The notes: generated by a model from the letters alone, not told the origin. Shown: positions 10,635 to 23,867, numbered from the stretch's first letter. The stretch: DNA of 64,000 bases from Jaltomata sinuosa (GCA_003996215.1 QJPP01000676.1:496001-560000), one strand, 5' to 3'. A program made the numbers and translations.

Positions 10635-13326
10635 TGTAACGACCGGATCTATCGTTATTTTAGAAATCACGATATCGTAAAATTCGGGAGCGATTAAAAA
10701 TACATTTTAAATTAAGTGAGTTGACATGACGGAAAATTTTGAATTTTGAAATTCGTCCTGGCTGACGTCACTCCGCTATAGCGGAAATTATTCTGCTATA
10801 GCGCTGCCGCTATCGCGGTCAGCCATCCTCTATAGCAGTTCGACGAAAAATAGTAGCTTAGTACGTGCTTTTAATAAAAGAACTTCTCCTCCTCAGTTGA
10901 AAAAGATACGGGGGTTACTCCAAAAATCCTCTTAGCCTGCTCCAAGGCTTGGGAGCCATAAGGAGGAGGAATTCCAGCTAAAAGGATGTGAAACCACAGA
11001 TTCAGGCTTGTCAATCGTCAGGAAACGCCTTCATGGAGCCAGAAAATGCATTGTGCAGCTGTTTGGCACCTAGGTAGGCTAGGTTTTCTTTCATTGAGTA
11101 GATTTGACCTGTTTCATTTTATATTATCATATAGACGGAAAGGAGAGTTCATGCTTAGGCCTTCGGGCCTGGAGTCTGAAGGATTGTTGTGTTGGATTAG
11201 TTTGAACTGGAAAATGATTGAGTTGGGATAGGGTGTGTTGGTATTCTGGGTTGTCTGTGATTATTATATGTTGTACGATGATAGAATCCAGGGACTAGAG
11301 TGTCGGGAATGTTTGGAGAATCGAAAATACTTTGGGTAGTTAATTAATTAGCAAAAAAGGAGTCTTCGAAAATGATTGGTATAGAAGAGAAGAATAACAA
11401 GAATGGTTGAATTACCAAGGTTATGGAAGGTCTTTTCCATCTTGTATCTATCTTAGGAGAAGTCCAAAATTGATGTAGCTACTTGTTCTGTGTTCGAAGG
11501 GGAAAATAGGGATTTAGTCTTCGAACGGGGTTCAAGTGAGTTATGTACCTGGGGTTAGGGTAGGTAATGGTTATCGTTTCCCAATATTTAATATGTGTTC
11601 ATGTGCTATCGCTTAGTATTGTGTGAGTTGCATGCTTAGGGAATGAGTTTATGAATATCTACTTATCCGGTTATCAGTCTTGTAAAATGAACTTCTTTTA
11701 TTGCTTGTTGGGTTACAAGTATGCTTTTGTTCATTGTTTGTTGATTGATTGGATTTTATGTGACATTCAGTTGGCTCGGGTACCACGCCTGGAATGGGAT
11801 ACTTATCGGTTGGCTTGGGTACCACGCCTGGTACGGATTTTATAATGGTTGACTCGGGTACCACACCTGGTACGAGTTTAATTTACTTGCATTGATTGTA
11901 TTCTTTCGATACTTCCATGAGTAAACCAGGTTGTATATATTTTTGAATTATGATTTCTGCATATGACTCATGAGAGGCCGGGTGATTATATCTAAATGTG
12001 AGGTTGGTCTTAATGTAGATCGGGATTGCATGTTAAAAACATAAGTGGTGTCCTAGGGATCCCTGGGTGGGTCTCGGTTATATAAAGAGGATATATGTTT
12101 GTTGTCACTGGAAATTGTGAATGTCAGTTAGATTTGTACGTGTGGTTGATAGGCTAAGGAAGAGACTTGTGGTTTGGTTATAATGTTGGCTGTTATTACT
12201 TGTCAAATATGTCCTGGGGGTCATTGGGGCAGTTCGGTACTAGTAGGTGGTGGTATGAGGGTGTGTGGTCTACGTCACTAAGTAGTGGGGTTTACTCCGG
12301 GTTGTTGAGTCATAGTGGTTGACTAGGGTGAGGGAATGGTGGTCCGGGTATGGGCATAGGTGTCGAGTAATGAAAAGTGTGACTTGTGAAGTCTAAGGGT
12401 TAAGGTGACTTGGGAAGTCTAACGGTTGAGGTGACTTGGAAAGTCGTAGGTGTCAAGGTGTAGAGTCTTCGAGTGGTGGAGTTGGCAACGGAATGAATAA
12501 GAAGGGTTAAGACATGATGCATAGGTGGGTGGTGGGGTTGATATTGGGTTGTGGTAAGGATGGATGTTGAAGGGAGGAAGCATTGTAGTTAATTGCATTT
12601 CCCTTGAATTCTTATATGATGGTATGGAATGGATTCGGGTCGACTGATGATGCTTACCAATATGTGTGTTTGTACTGATTCTACTCTTGTTATACGTTTT
12701 TGGGTATAGTCTGGTTGCAGGGTTGGTGTTGTTTCATAGGTACATGACGACAGTGATCTTCAGCAGCTTCTACTCTTTGTTTCTATTCACTTAGCATAGG
12801 AGTAGATCTCCACCAAACAAAGAACAAGAACACCTTTAATGAAAACACATTACAAAGCGTCTACAAACACTTATTTAAACCTTCTTAAACTCCAAAGAGT
12901 CGACTGAATCTTAGTTGTTTCCGCCGCGGATACGGGAGGCCATCCTAACTATAAGGTCCTCCCTTTCTCGGATGAGTGGAAGATGAGCTAGATCGGCCAG
13001 TTCTGACACTACCGAACAAGCCGACGTTGATGGGGAGTTGTGTCCTCTTACATTTTCTGTATTTACTCATGTAGTAGCTCTTGTACCTGTCTTGACTAGA
13101 TCCTAGGGAGGGTTGTTTTCTAGTTGTAAAAATGGTATATTGTATTTCTTCTGTAAGAAGTTTTCCGGAATTTAAAAAGGTTTATAATTATTTTCATGTA
13201 TAAAAATAAGGTTTTTTACTGTTATACTTTTTTTCCATGATTTACCTATCGGATCGAGTGGTAAGGGTTCGTCTATCTAGGTGCTCAGAGTAGGTGCCCG
13301 CACGACCCGGTAGTTGGGTCGTGACA
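10635..13326 (+). mobile_element. 5' LTR of a plus-strand gypsy element (CTATAGCGG palindrome family)
   Basis: The LTR starts TGTAACGACCGG at 10635 and ends GGGTCGTGACA at 13326 (2692 bp). It is followed two bases later by the tRNA-iMet PBS TGGTATCAGAGC at 13329-13340. Near its start (about 10770-10845) are GCTATAGCGG-type palindromes. At about 11770-11875 three copies of GGTACCACGCCTGG occur. The same two signatures appear on the opposite strand in the LTR at 16703-18945, so the two belong to one family in inverted orientation. Confidence 0.8.
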
Positions 13327-13632
13327 GATGGTATCAGAGCCTAGGTTACCGGTCTCCCAGTACAAAAGAAAAATGTCGAATAAAGTCATGCGGATTGGTG
13401 TGTTGACATCCACATCAAATCCTTGGGAAGCTATGAAGCATTCACATCAAATCCTTGGGAAGCATTCTCGGAAATACTTCCTTTTCTTCATTCCTATTCA
13501 TGCGGTTCATTTACTTCCTTGTATGAGTTAGTTGAATTGGTATCTCTCAATTTCAATTGGTATCTGAACAAAGCGAAGGATCTCTTGGACTCCGGTTGTG
13601 ATGAAACAAGCAAGAGAAATTGGAACCGGAAA
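13327..13632 (+). other. PBS and leader of the gypsy element, cut by a second LTR
   Basis: The primer-binding site is at 13329-13340, followed by about 290 bases of leader. The sequence then switches to another LTR beginning at 13633, so gag and everything downstream of this element has been displaced or lost. A short direct repeat (ACATCAAATCCTTGGGAAG) occurs at about 13411 and 13444. Confidence 0.6.
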
Positions 13633-15399
13633 TATAACACCCCAGAAAAAACCAGAATATAAAATTTTCCAAGTTACAGCCGGAACCACGGATGGTTTCC
13701 GCAGACAGTGGAACAGTCCACGAACCGTGGAATGCCTTCGTGGAACTCAGACAGATACCAACCAAGTTGGGGTTAAGACCACGAGTCAGAACCACGGACC
13801 GTGGAATGATCTACGAGTCATGGATTCCACTTGTGGAACTCAGACCTGAGACCCAACTGTCCCTATGAAACCACGACCTGTTTCCACGAATCGTGGAATG
13901 ATCCATGAGTCGTGGAATGGTCTCGTAGAACTCAGACCTGAGGGTCATCAATCCCTCAGGAACCACGTTAGGGTTCCACGAACTGTGGATGGTTCCACGA
14001 GTCGTGAACCCAAGTCGTGGAACTCAGACCCACAGCTTGACAAAAGGGCCCAGGAACCACGACAGGGTTCAATGTACCATGCAAGCATCCACGGACCATG
14101 AAACCTGTCCGTGGAACTTGAGTCATGAATTTCAGTAGTTTTCTTTTTAAATTTCTCAGGGATATTCTCGACCTTTCTTATCTCTTTTAAGGCCTAAGCT
14201 ACATCATTTTGCTTAGACTAAGCCTAATTAATTAGTCAAACACTACCTAAATCACCCATTCTCCTAAAAATCCGCAGACACTTAAAAAAAAGGGAGGAAA
14301 GAGGCGACAATTTCTCTCAAGAACAAGCAGAAGGTATTCTTCAAGCTCAACCCCTTAACCCAAGGATTTTCTCCATAGATTCTCCACCAGGTATGTGGAA
14401 TTTCATCATTGGGTTCCTTCCACCCATTGAGTCCCTAGTTTCAGTTCAGTTCTTCAGGTCCTCAATTAATTCTTCAGACCTAGGGTTCCTAAACCTTAGG
14501 AAACTATATATTGTAATTCAGATCCTATTGTTGTTATGGTAAATATTATATGTTTCTTGGAGAATTACAATAGTTATATGTACTGAATTCATAACCCTAG
14601 CTTGTGTTAAATGCAACACTCATGATTTATACTTGCTAGGCAGATAATTCAGACAATTGTGCTTCAGGGTTAGAATGCCATCAGTTTTAGTATATGTATG
14701 TTGCATTCTCAGATGATTATCAGTATTTGACCTATCCAGTGTTTCAACTTATGTTTCATTGCTTATGTATTCAGTTGGGAGTAGACTTAGCACCGAGTGG
14801 ACGAAAGGATGAAGGCTCACCCGCCAGTTTAGGCTGAGACCTTTGGTAGCAGTCCCTGAGTCCCATAACTACGGAACCACCATAGGTTCTAAAGGGGTCA
14901 CCCATCAGATTAGGCTTGACACCCTTGTCCCTTGCGGACTTTAGTTTAGTGGATCCACGTCAAATTTGTTTGTACCCTTGGCAAGGTATGAACACCCTTC
15001 CATCCAGGGTTACAGGTTGACCTCACAGTTAGCTCAGCTTGGGGTATGTCGGTTAATAGTAGCTCCCACAGTCAGACTCATATTGCATTGACCTTGTATT
15101 CAGTTATTCAGTTCAGCATACTATATACTCATGTTAGTTACTTGGTCACTGTATTCATCTTACATTTCAGTTCATGCTTCAGTATGTATTTTCATGTTCA
15201 GTCTTTATGTTGTTCAGCTTCACATATATCCCGCATACTCAGTACATTCAAAGTTCTGACGCATACTTTTGTGCTACATCTTATCATGATGTAGGTTCAG
15301 GTGCTCAGCATCCAGACCGCGCTTAGTGCAATTCTTCAGTCCTTACTCAGCAGCTAACTGGTGAGTACTCATAATTCGAGGACATAATTATGCTTACTC
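13633..15399 (+). mobile_element. Truncated gypsy LTR, same family as the complete chromovirus
   Basis: It starts TATAACACCCCAG (a G-to-A change in the usual TGTAACACCCC) and follows the LTR at 26080-28158 through the CCACGA...TCGTGG palindrome array (about 13680-14130), a CACCAGGTATGTGG donor-like site near 14390 and the GTTGGGAGTAGACTTAG block near 14775. It breaks off at 15399, several hundred bases before the expected LTR end. The next base belongs to an inverted gag fragment. Confidence 0.7.
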
Positions 15400-16483
15400 A
15401 TAATAGGACGGGCCGGATAAGCTTGTTGATGCTAGCCCCGGGAGTATCAACCACTATAGTTTCCCTCATTTCGGGGCTTCTTGGCTAAAGCCTTAGCTTG
15501 CCCCGCTTGCCTAACTCCCTCAATCTTCTTCACATAATCCACCACATCATTAAAACCCTTTCCTAAAGAAGTCATATGCACTGACAGTACCTGCAAATCA
15601 CTATTCAGACCCTTGACAAACAACCAGACTCGTTCCTCCTCAGAACCCAACATCTGTGTAGCAAAACGAGACAACGCATGGAACTTAGCCTCATAAGCTG
15701 AGACCGACATGCTACCCTGCTCCAAGTTCAGAAACCCATCCTTCTTACGGTCCCTCAAAGTACGGGGAATGTACTTCTCTAGAAACAAAGCATGGAACTA
15801 CTCTCAAGTCAGTGGAGGTAGGATAGAAGACCGACACTCAACATGATACCTCCACCACTGCTTGGCATCACCCTGCAGCTGAAAAGTGACAAACTCCACC
15901 CAATGTTGACATACAATACCCAACTTGTGCAACCTATCATGGCAATACAAGATGAACTCATAGGCATCCTCCTTGTCTGTACCCTGAAACATTGGAGGTT
16001 TCAGCTTAAGAAACTTAGTCAGTATCTCATGCTCATTACCTGTCATCACTGGGACTAGCATTGGCCTGAGGAGATCATTTGTGCCCGAAGCTGCATCCAT
16101 CCTTGGTGTAGTAGTAACCGTTGGCTGAGTATCCAAGGCCTGATTTGCATAAGTTGCGGGTATGGCTCCATCACCAACCAACCCACTCAGAATATCCCAT
16201 GCCTGCCTAAAAGCTTCCAGTGTCATAGTAGGAAGGCCTGCACCCCCAACCGGTGCTGCCTCCTCCTGAGCCCCTCCATCCTCTACAACCACTTCTTCTA
16301 CATCCTCAGCCACATGATCCTGAGGTGGGGGAGGGGTTACCTCACGTGCAGCAGAATCTCGAGCTCCACCCCTAGCGGGTGCGGCTCCAGCTCATCCCCT
16401 TCCCCTTCCCCTACCTCTGTCGCGAACTGCCAGGCCCGCTGCTGAGACCGCTGGCCTTGCTCCATTATTTCTTGTAGTAACTA
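15400..16483 (-). pseudogene. Gypsy Gag fragment (minus strand), broken
   Basis: A minus-strand reading frame encodes a retrotransposon Gag capsid region, including LKLKPPMFQGTDKEDAYEFI and QLQGDAKQWWRYHV (retrotrans_gag fold) and, further on, YIPRTLRDRKKDGFLNLEQG and EAKFHALSRF. An Arg-Gly-rich N-terminal stretch near 16420 is interrupted by a stop. Another stop separates the two main pieces at about 15789-15806. The gag ends abruptly at 15400 against the truncated LTR, so the zinc knuckle and all of pol are missing. Its LTR and primer site lie immediately upstream on the same strand (16687-18945), which identifies the parent element. Confidence 0.8.
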
Positions 16484-16702
16484 TCTACGGACAGAAGAGT
16501 GAACAAGGTTAGATACCGATTTGTATCACCAGATACCAATTGGAATCGAGTTATAGCATGACGGAAAGAAGGAAGAGATAGTTTTTCCTAAATCCCATAG
16601 CCTCTCGAAGAAAAGTACAGACGTATCCGCATTGTTCCACAAGACTCTACTAGACCTGTTTGATACAACGAGATCAACGAACCTAGGCTCTGATACTATC
16701 TT

Positions 16703-18945
16703 TGTCATGACCCAACCCATCGTGAGTGGCACCTACCCAACCACCAGATGAGCGAACCAATAGAGTTCAACCCTTGCCTAGACTAACAGCCTAAAACCAG
16801 CTAGCAAAAAGTAAACTAACAATCAAACAATTCAATAACTAAACATAATTATTATCTTACGGAAAATCCCTCCTAGGAACTGAAAGTCATTGTACCAAAC
16901 ATCAATACCAAATATCTAGAATACGGGGATGCAACCCCCAAAGACAAAATGAAATAGTTTTAAGTCTGAAACAAATGGACTGAAACTCTAAGATAACCCA
17001 AGGTATCTCAAAACAAGCAGCTCACCCTTGAAAGTCAGAAATCATCGGTGCTAGATGCGAGGTCGCGTATCAGTCGCTGGTAGATTTCCTATACTCACCA
17101 AAAGAAAGAGAAGTGTAGTATCAGTACACCACCATTGTGTAGTGGTAGGATCATCAACCAGTTTCCAAGTAAACAATATATATATAATAGTACAACATAT
17201 ACAAGTAAATATATGGAAAACATGCAACAAGTATACAAGCCCTAGACTACAAGTCTCTACCTACCTTGTCCCAGCATGAAATCTATCTCTTACAGTTCTA
17301 TACCACGAACATGATCCATTAACTATACCTTTCAGTCTAGCCCGGACTCACCCTGGAATCCCCTCTAGACACATACCAAGTGATGATTCAACCCGGCCTA
17401 AACTAAGACCAACACAGCAGTTAAACAAGTTCCCGGCCACTCAAGGACCACCAACAATAGTACCTTTAACTAGACAACCCGGTCCACTCATGGAACTAAT
17501 ACCAAGTATTACATTCAGTAAAACAACCCGTTCCACTCACGGAACCAATATCAACCAATGCAATATAATAGTCAATGAAACAATGCAAGATGCAATAAAG
17601 TAAACCCGTACCAGGCGTGGTACCTGTGCCAACCGAATGTTACACCCATACCAGGTGTGGTACCCGTGCCAACCATATGTTATACCCATACCAGGCGTGG
17701 TACCCAAGCCAATCAAATATCAACAAACCACAGTCAATATATGAACATACACAACTTGTAAAAACCAACAAGTAAAATCGTTCTATCACAGACTGTAAAC
17801 AGGAAACTAGACATTCCACATAATTTCCCTAAGCAATGTAATGCATACAATCACTTAGACATGAGTACATGAATATACACATTCACAAAAAATCATAAGC
17901 CATCACCTACCTTGAAACATTCCAAGCTCTATTCGACCCAAGCTTTCCCGTGTTCTAGATTTCTCTCTCATTCTTGGTCTAAAAATAACACACAGGACAT
18001 ATAGTTAACACCCAAGGCCTATACATTACCTGGATTATACTAAATCCCCAAACCCCAGGCCACCCATGATCATCCCACCCCTTTCCTGGGCTTTTCCACT
18101 GCTAATTCTCCTAGTTCTATCATCTTTTACAGATAAAACAGGGAATTAAACAACCTATGATCATAACAATGTACTTAAATCCATACCCAAGAACCCACAT
18201 GCTTAGAATCCCCTTCCTTCCCCAAAATTTCACCATCTCTAGGTTATTCTAACCTTCCCCAAATTCCCTCCTAGCAATTCTACCGCATAGGAAACATAAT
18301 ACAAAGATTGGGGAACGAAAACCTTACCTTAGGGAAATATTTTGACAAAGAAAGGAAGAAAAACGCCTGGAATCGCCTAGCCCTTCTCCCAAAATGAACT
18401 TGAGAAAAACTTAATGTTTTAGGAGCTGTTTCTATATTAAAAACCCATCGGCCCACTATAGTGGTTTCCGCTCCGCCATAGCGGTCCCGCTATAGTAGTA
18501 GCCCACCGCTATAGCAGTCTTAAGTAGGTTGACCGCCGGTATAGTTGTAATTTCTACCGATTTAGTGGTGGCGGCTATCGCACGTGACTGCGCTTATCAT
18601 GGACAGAAAGTCCAGAAATCTGCCAGTTTTGGCCATTTCACACACACCTGTTTCCCCGACGTCCTAAAATAACTCTTTCACGTCAAACGTGATTCCGGGA
18701 GTTCTACTTACCCAAATGCAATTTTGAAAAGTCCTCTGGAGTCCTTTATATCTTGGATACATGGAAAACTAGCTCAATCCAAGACACCCTAACCCATATT
18801 TACTCGGATTTCCCTAGACTTTACCTCGCTCCAAAATCGGTCGAGGCTAGCCTAGCCCAGAATTTCAAACTTCCAAACCTGGAGTTTTCTAACTCTAAAA
18901 CTTGGCACGGTGGAACTACCCGTAATGACAGACCCGGTTATTACA
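16703..18945 (-). mobile_element. 5' LTR of a minus-strand gypsy element (CTATAGCGG family)
   Basis: On the minus strand the LTR starts TGTAATAACCGGGT (ending at 18945) and ends GGGTCATGACA (16703), giving 2243 bp. The PBS lies at 16687-16698, with one mismatch to TGGTATCAGAGC. Palindromes of the CCGCTATAGCGG type lie at about 18450-18590, and ACCAGGCGTGGTACC repeats at about 17610-17705. It is inserted into the LTR fragment 18946-20682; TACTC at 18946-18950 is the expected right-hand target duplication. Confidence 0.8.
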
Positions 18946-20682
18946 TACTCTCACCTGGTCTAACTCAGAGCTAAATACTACTTTCAAAACATAACATGAG
19001 GCTCACATACATGTGACATATCTGGATGTTAAAACTTGTTCATAAACATGTTCATAACCCGGATCTTCATACTACTCACGAACCTTGGTTTAGAAAATGA
19101 TTTATTAGCAATGATGGCACATCGTGTGTCTTGTATTGCATAATAATTCATAACTTAAAAACTTACATGGCCCAAGTCCAATTTCATAATAACATATATT
19201 TTCATAAAACATAGGAACTAGGCATGCACTTGCTTGAAATTCATAAAATCATACTATCAAATACCCCAATTTACTTTAATCAATTCATGCATGTAAAATT
19301 TGCTATAATTAGCCTTCAATTCATGAAATAGGAGTTCACATGTAAAAATCCATGCAAAATCATGCAATTTAATAGTAAATTTTATATTAGAATCATGAAA
19401 AAATAATTTATAGCAAAGCCCATAAGAATTAGATAAGAACCCTAGTTTGAAATTCATGAAAATTCATATGAAGAATTGGGGTTTTGGGCATAAGGGTGGA
19501 AGAATCCCTTATTGAATACCCACATACCTTATTTGAAGCTAGCCCACTAAGAATTTGAGAAGAATAGAGACTTGGAGTGAATCCCTTGCTATGGAGCTTG
19601 AAACCCTAACTTGAAGCTTGAGAGGATGGAACCATTTTTCTTCTTTTGGAACTTGATTGAAAGGATGGGAGAAAACTTAGGCTAAGTGGGAATAAAACCT
19701 TCCTAAATAGGCTAAAAATAACCTCACTTAGGAGTTAAAAGAGTGGGTAATTACAAAAATACCCCTAGGAATTATTTAGGAAAAAGCTTGAAAAAGTCGG
19801 CTTCAGAGATCACGAGTCAGTCCACAGTTCGTCATTCTAAAGGATGAGCCATAAACTGATCTGTGGTTTCAAATGACACTTCTGGGGGTCTACTGGAACT
19901 CAACACCACGAGTTACTCTACTGTCCGTGATTCAGGATGATGGACCATCCTGTGACTCGTGGTTCCGACTTTAGAATATGAGGATCCTCAGGGATTACGG
20001 GTGGAAGTACAGGTTGTGGAATAGGTTGATGGGTTGTGGAATAGGTTGATGGGTCGTCAACCCACTCATGGAATTTAGAGAACTTGGTACATCCCTGAAG
20101 GTGATTCCACGAGTTACAGGATGGACCGTCGTTCAAAATGACGACCCGTCAAGTCGCTCATGGAATCTAGGAAAGAAAAACTGAATTTTGAATAACCACG
20201 GGTCGCTCTACAGACCGTGGTGTTGGTCTATGGGTCGTGAACCAACCAGTAGTTTTGAAGATGAAAAATTTAAGGTTCAGGTCTGAAATCATGAGTCATA
20301 GTATGGACTGTGGTTTCATTTCACGGTTCGTCATCCTGTCCGTAGTCACTGACAGTGCTGCAGTAAAATACTCATAACTTTTTACTCCAAACTCGGATTA
20401 ATGCACGGTCAGTGGTGTTGGAAAGAAGACTCAAAAATATTTAATTTAGTGGGTACTAGGCCACCTAACGCTTTATATTCTAGGAGGAATAGTTGATTGA
20501 ATTTGACCCTAGTTTTTATCTTATAAGAAAACTCATTTGGTTGAGGTGCTTTCAACTTAACTTGATTATGGGAGTTTCTTATGAACATGATGCTCACCTA
20601 AAGCACTCACCTCACTTGGAAAATGATCATTACACTCATGGAAAAGTTTCTGGAATTAGCTTAGGATTTTTGGGGTGTTACA
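18946..20682 (-). mobile_element. 5' portion of a minus-strand gypsy LTR
   Basis: The minus-strand start TGTAACACCCC ends at 20682. The sequence matches the LTR at 253-2760 (for example GGTTTTGGGCATAAGGGTGG and GAATACCCACATACC) and carries a similar CCACGA/TCGTGG palindrome array at about 19800-20340. A 22-bp near-duplicate unit (GGGTTGTGGAATAGGTTGAT) occurs at about 20011-20052. The remaining 3' half is missing because the element at 16703-18945 inserted here and the far side was lost. Confidence 0.7.
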
Positions 20683-21153
20683 ATATCTCACATACTCAGT
20701 ACATTTCATAGTACTGACCGCATACCTCTTTGTGTTGCATTCTATTATGATGTAAATTCTGTAGGTCATTCCCAGATTCGAGGCTAGTAGATCAGCAGCA
20801 CATCCAGCCAGCTTGGTGAGTCCTCCTCCTTCAAGGACTTGGAGTTTAACTTCATTCTAGATTTTAAGTTCTTTCATTCAGTTTTCAGTATTTAGAGTTA
20901 GCTGGAGGCTTGTCCCAGCAGCTTATCAGTAGTAGAGGTTTTCAGGCATAGAGTCAGATATTCCACTTAATTCAGATTGTTATTTTTAAACTTATATTTT
21001 TATAACAGATTAAGTTTCTCATTACTTCAGTTAAGCTTCCATTCTTATGTTTTGTTCAGTTTTTAAGTCATGCTAGTGCCAGAGGGTTATCTTGAGATCA
21101 CTTATAATCTTGGGTCCCGTGTTACATCCAGAGGGTAGGCTTGGAGCGTGACA
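20683..21153 (+). mobile_element. 3' end of the 5' LTR of the outer gypsy element
   Basis: It resumes at ATATCTCACATACTCAGTAC, matching the outer element's 3' LTR from about 25684 onward, and ends GGAGCGTGACA at 21153. It includes the uninterrupted sequence GTCATGCTAGTGCCAGAGGG at about 21067, which is the pre-insertion version of the site that in the 3' LTR received the complete chromovirus. PBS TGGTATCAGAGC follows at 21158-21169. Confidence 0.8.
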
Positions 21154-21367
21154 AACTTGGTATCAGAGCATCAGGTTCAAGAGTCCTATGGTGTCTAAAA
21201 ACCGCATCAAGTAGAGTCTCTTTCATGGGTGTGAAGCGCGTCACACTTATGAGGGGAGGCTATGAGATATTTTAGGAAAAAAAGCTTCACTTCTTTCATA
21301 TTCACTATCGTGTGATAGAGTTTAACTCTATTTACCCTTCTAATCTATTTCTTACGCATTTTAAATA
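21154..21367 (+). other. PBS and leader of the outer gypsy element
   Basis: The tRNA-iMet PBS is at 21158-21169, then about 200 bases of untranslated leader, similar to the leader in antisense at 1-236 and to 28175-28379. Gag begins with ATG at 21368. Confidence 0.75.
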
Positions 21368-21838
21368 ATGCCTTCGAAAAGAAACTCCAAGAGAAATGCT
21401 AATCCTCCTGTTCCAGACCACGAGGTTACAAATGTGGAGTTTTGTGATTCCATCTGTATGTTGGCTCAAGCCATGACATCTCAGTTGAATGAGAAAGAGA
21501 AACTAAAGAAGAGGAAGAGGAAGAGGAAGAGGACAAAGACAAGGAACCATGACTCTAGTCAGCAGAAAACTAGTAGTAGGAACCGGTCATCTTTTTAGCA
21601 GAGGTCATCTGGACCAACCCCATCTCCAGTTAGCACACCTGCACTCGATTCTCAGTCTTGTCATAATAGGACTCTGAAGACCTTGAGGTACCCTTGTTGT
21701 AGTAGTTCTGGTAAGTTGCATCTAGGTGAGTGCCTTGCTGGCAAGGAAGGGTGCTTTAGGTGTGGTCAGTTAAGCCATAGGATCAGAGATTGCCCCCCAG
21801 CTAAGCAGAGCGACAGTGGTGTTCAACTCCAAAACTGA
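21368..21838 (+). pseudogene. Internally deleted gypsy Gag with intact zinc knuckle
   Basis: The frame opens with ATG at 21368 (MPSKRNSKRNANPPVPDHEV) and passes within about 45 residues from the Gag N-terminus directly into the Lys/Arg-rich stretch that normally follows the capsid domain. The capsid region is therefore deleted. An in-frame TAG at 21596 is followed, in the same frame, by a CCHC knuckle CFRCGQLSHRIRDC near 21753-21794 and a TGA at 21836. No protease, RT or integrase follows, so the element could only have moved with proteins supplied in trans. Confidence 0.8.
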
Positions 21839-23867
21839 TTCCTTACATTGCCTAACCAGCCAGGTCAGAGTATTCCTCTATAAGTTGAATCAGGTATGTC
21901 ACTAGATTTCTTCCTTTATGCATCCATAGTCCCCAGACCCCTATTCTTGTTTGGTTGTGAGTTGTCTTAGCTTAGAACAAGCAGTGATGGAGGAGTATAG
22001 CATCATGATAGGTAGTAGAAAGAGAGAGTTGAGAGTGTTAGAACCATATAAGCTTGACCTGTCATGGCAAGGGATAGGTTGTAAGCGAACGAATGTGGTA
22101 TGTACAACCCCTATTAGAGATAGAAAGATTAAGGCTTAGGCTATTTTTGGCGAGGGAGAGTCTTATGCTATATAAGGAAGTGGATATTCATACTAGATTC
22201 TAGATTAGTGTATGTTCTGTTAGGGTAAAATAATGGTAGTTCAGTTTAGAGGATAGTGAAAGGTCCACAGACTTAGAAAGGTGGCATGGGCCCAAGACGG
22301 AGATATTATAGCACCCCAGAATCCGAACTAACTTAGAACCCAGAAAATTTTCTGCAATCTTAGATGCGTCGGGAAGCCTCCACGGGTGTCTGAGCTACGA
22401 CAGGCTGTGGGGCGCATTATAGGAATCATCCAGTGACTCTAAGCCATAAATCTTCTAGTCAGATGGGCATTCGTGATGGGCGTCGCAGTAGCAATGGCCC
22501 GTGGGAATCCCCCGTCGGAATCTCACAGTGGTTTTCCCCTTGTCTTTCTTGCTCTAACAGGATATCACCACGGGTGTTGCAGTTGCGATGGGCTGTGGGA
22601 ACCCATCATCGTAACCCTCCAGAAATCCCAACGCCCAGCTTTCTTGTCCGATGCTTTGGTCTGATGGGCCATCGTGGGTGCGACACCCGTCGGGAAGGCC
22701 ATGAGGCGATGATTTCCTGCAGTCTCTATTTTTAAGTCAGGGGTAGATTGGTCTTTTTCTCTATTCTCTTAAATCCTAAGTGAGGTCACTTTGACACTTG
22801 TAGCGGGGTTTTATCCCCTATTAGCCTAAACCTTTCCCATTCCCCTCATTCTAGATTCCAAAAGGGAAAGAAATCCATTCCTCCAAGCTTCAAGATCCAA
22901 GATAAGGATCTCCATCTTCAGGTCTCAATCCCTCAAAGTTCTAGCTTAGAAGTCTTCAATTATGGTATGTCTCGTTGTAGAAGTTCTTCAAGTTGTAGCT
23001 CCTAGATATGCTAGAGAAGAGAGGAGAAGTCTTGGATAGTGTAAGATACAAGAAACCATAAGGTGATCATAGTTATAAGCTTAAATATTGTGATGAAATA
23101 CATATGGGCTTTTGCTGAACGCGACTAGTAATCCCATTTGTTAATGGCTGAAGGTTAGTGGATTTCGTGATAAGAAGGAATGTTATTCTTAGGGGGTACC
23201 TCTAGATGTAAGAGATTTAGTCGATATAGGCGTCAACATGGTTGAAGAAGGTAGTCAGACTCAAACCTTAGTATCTACAAGTACACTGGTGAGAATTTTA
23301 GTTGCAAATGGTAAGTGTGTTATTCAAGGAAGTTAGTGTAGTTAAAAAGGTGTTCTTAAGATTAAAAGTTATCAGCCGTGTTGTTTAGGCGGGAATAGTC
23401 TTGTTCTTACTTCCTGCCCTGGGTGCTCATATCATATAAGTTCAGAGCTATCAGTAATCATTCCTTAGGCCAAAAGACCCTACAATCAGCTAAGTCCATG
23501 GTAGTAAATTCAGTTTAGGAGAGAATAGTTTCCTCGTATAGGTACTCCTCTCAGTTTGGTGTTTCAATCAGTTGACTATGATCCCTAAGAATGTGTTTGT
23601 TCTCTATGAATTTCAGCGGAGTCCCTACTCTTAATTCAGACCAGTTATCATGTTAGATATTCGATTTCATGTCCCATCAGTTATACATATGCTCTCAGTA
23701 TGCATATATGTTCCATGAATCCATCTCAGTTTATATTTCAGTCAGAAATCCATTACCATGAAGTATTTCAGCTATTAAAATTCCATTGATAGGATTGAAA
23801 CTTTTTTTCCTCCAATCTCAACTTAGTAGTCTTTATTCGAGGACGAATGATCCCAAGGGGGAGATAT
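21839..23867 (+). other. Degenerate internal region of the outer gypsy element
   Basis: No pol domain can be read. A polypurine-tract-like CCCAAGACGGAGATAT at about 22291-22306 precedes a second LTR-like start at 22307. From about 22970 to 23800 I see no recognisable coding sequence. The 3' end (23790-23867) matches the complete chromovirus's 3' untranslated region, with the CGAGGACGAATGATCCC block and polypurine tract AAGGGGGAGATA directly before the LTR at 23868. Confidence 0.55.
22307..22970 (+). mobile_element. 5' fragment of a further gypsy LTR nested in the internal region
   Basis: It starts TATAGCACCCCAG after a PPT-like tract and carries its own palindrome array, with motifs built on CCCGTCGGGA/GATGGGC and GGCCCGTGGGA (about 22370-22705). 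It then enters the AAGTGAGGTCACTTTGAC and leader-like sequence found in related LTRs. It is cut near 22970 and its 3' half is not found. Confidence 0.6.

Noticed and set aside
13553..14101. Several 70-80 codon ORFs on both strands
   Set aside because: They are readings of the CCACGA/TCGTGG palindrome array in an LTR; no domain and not conserved in the sister LTRs.
15046..15294. 82-codon ORF with hydrophobic segments
   Set aside because: Inside a truncated LTR; the matching parts of the sister LTRs are not open.
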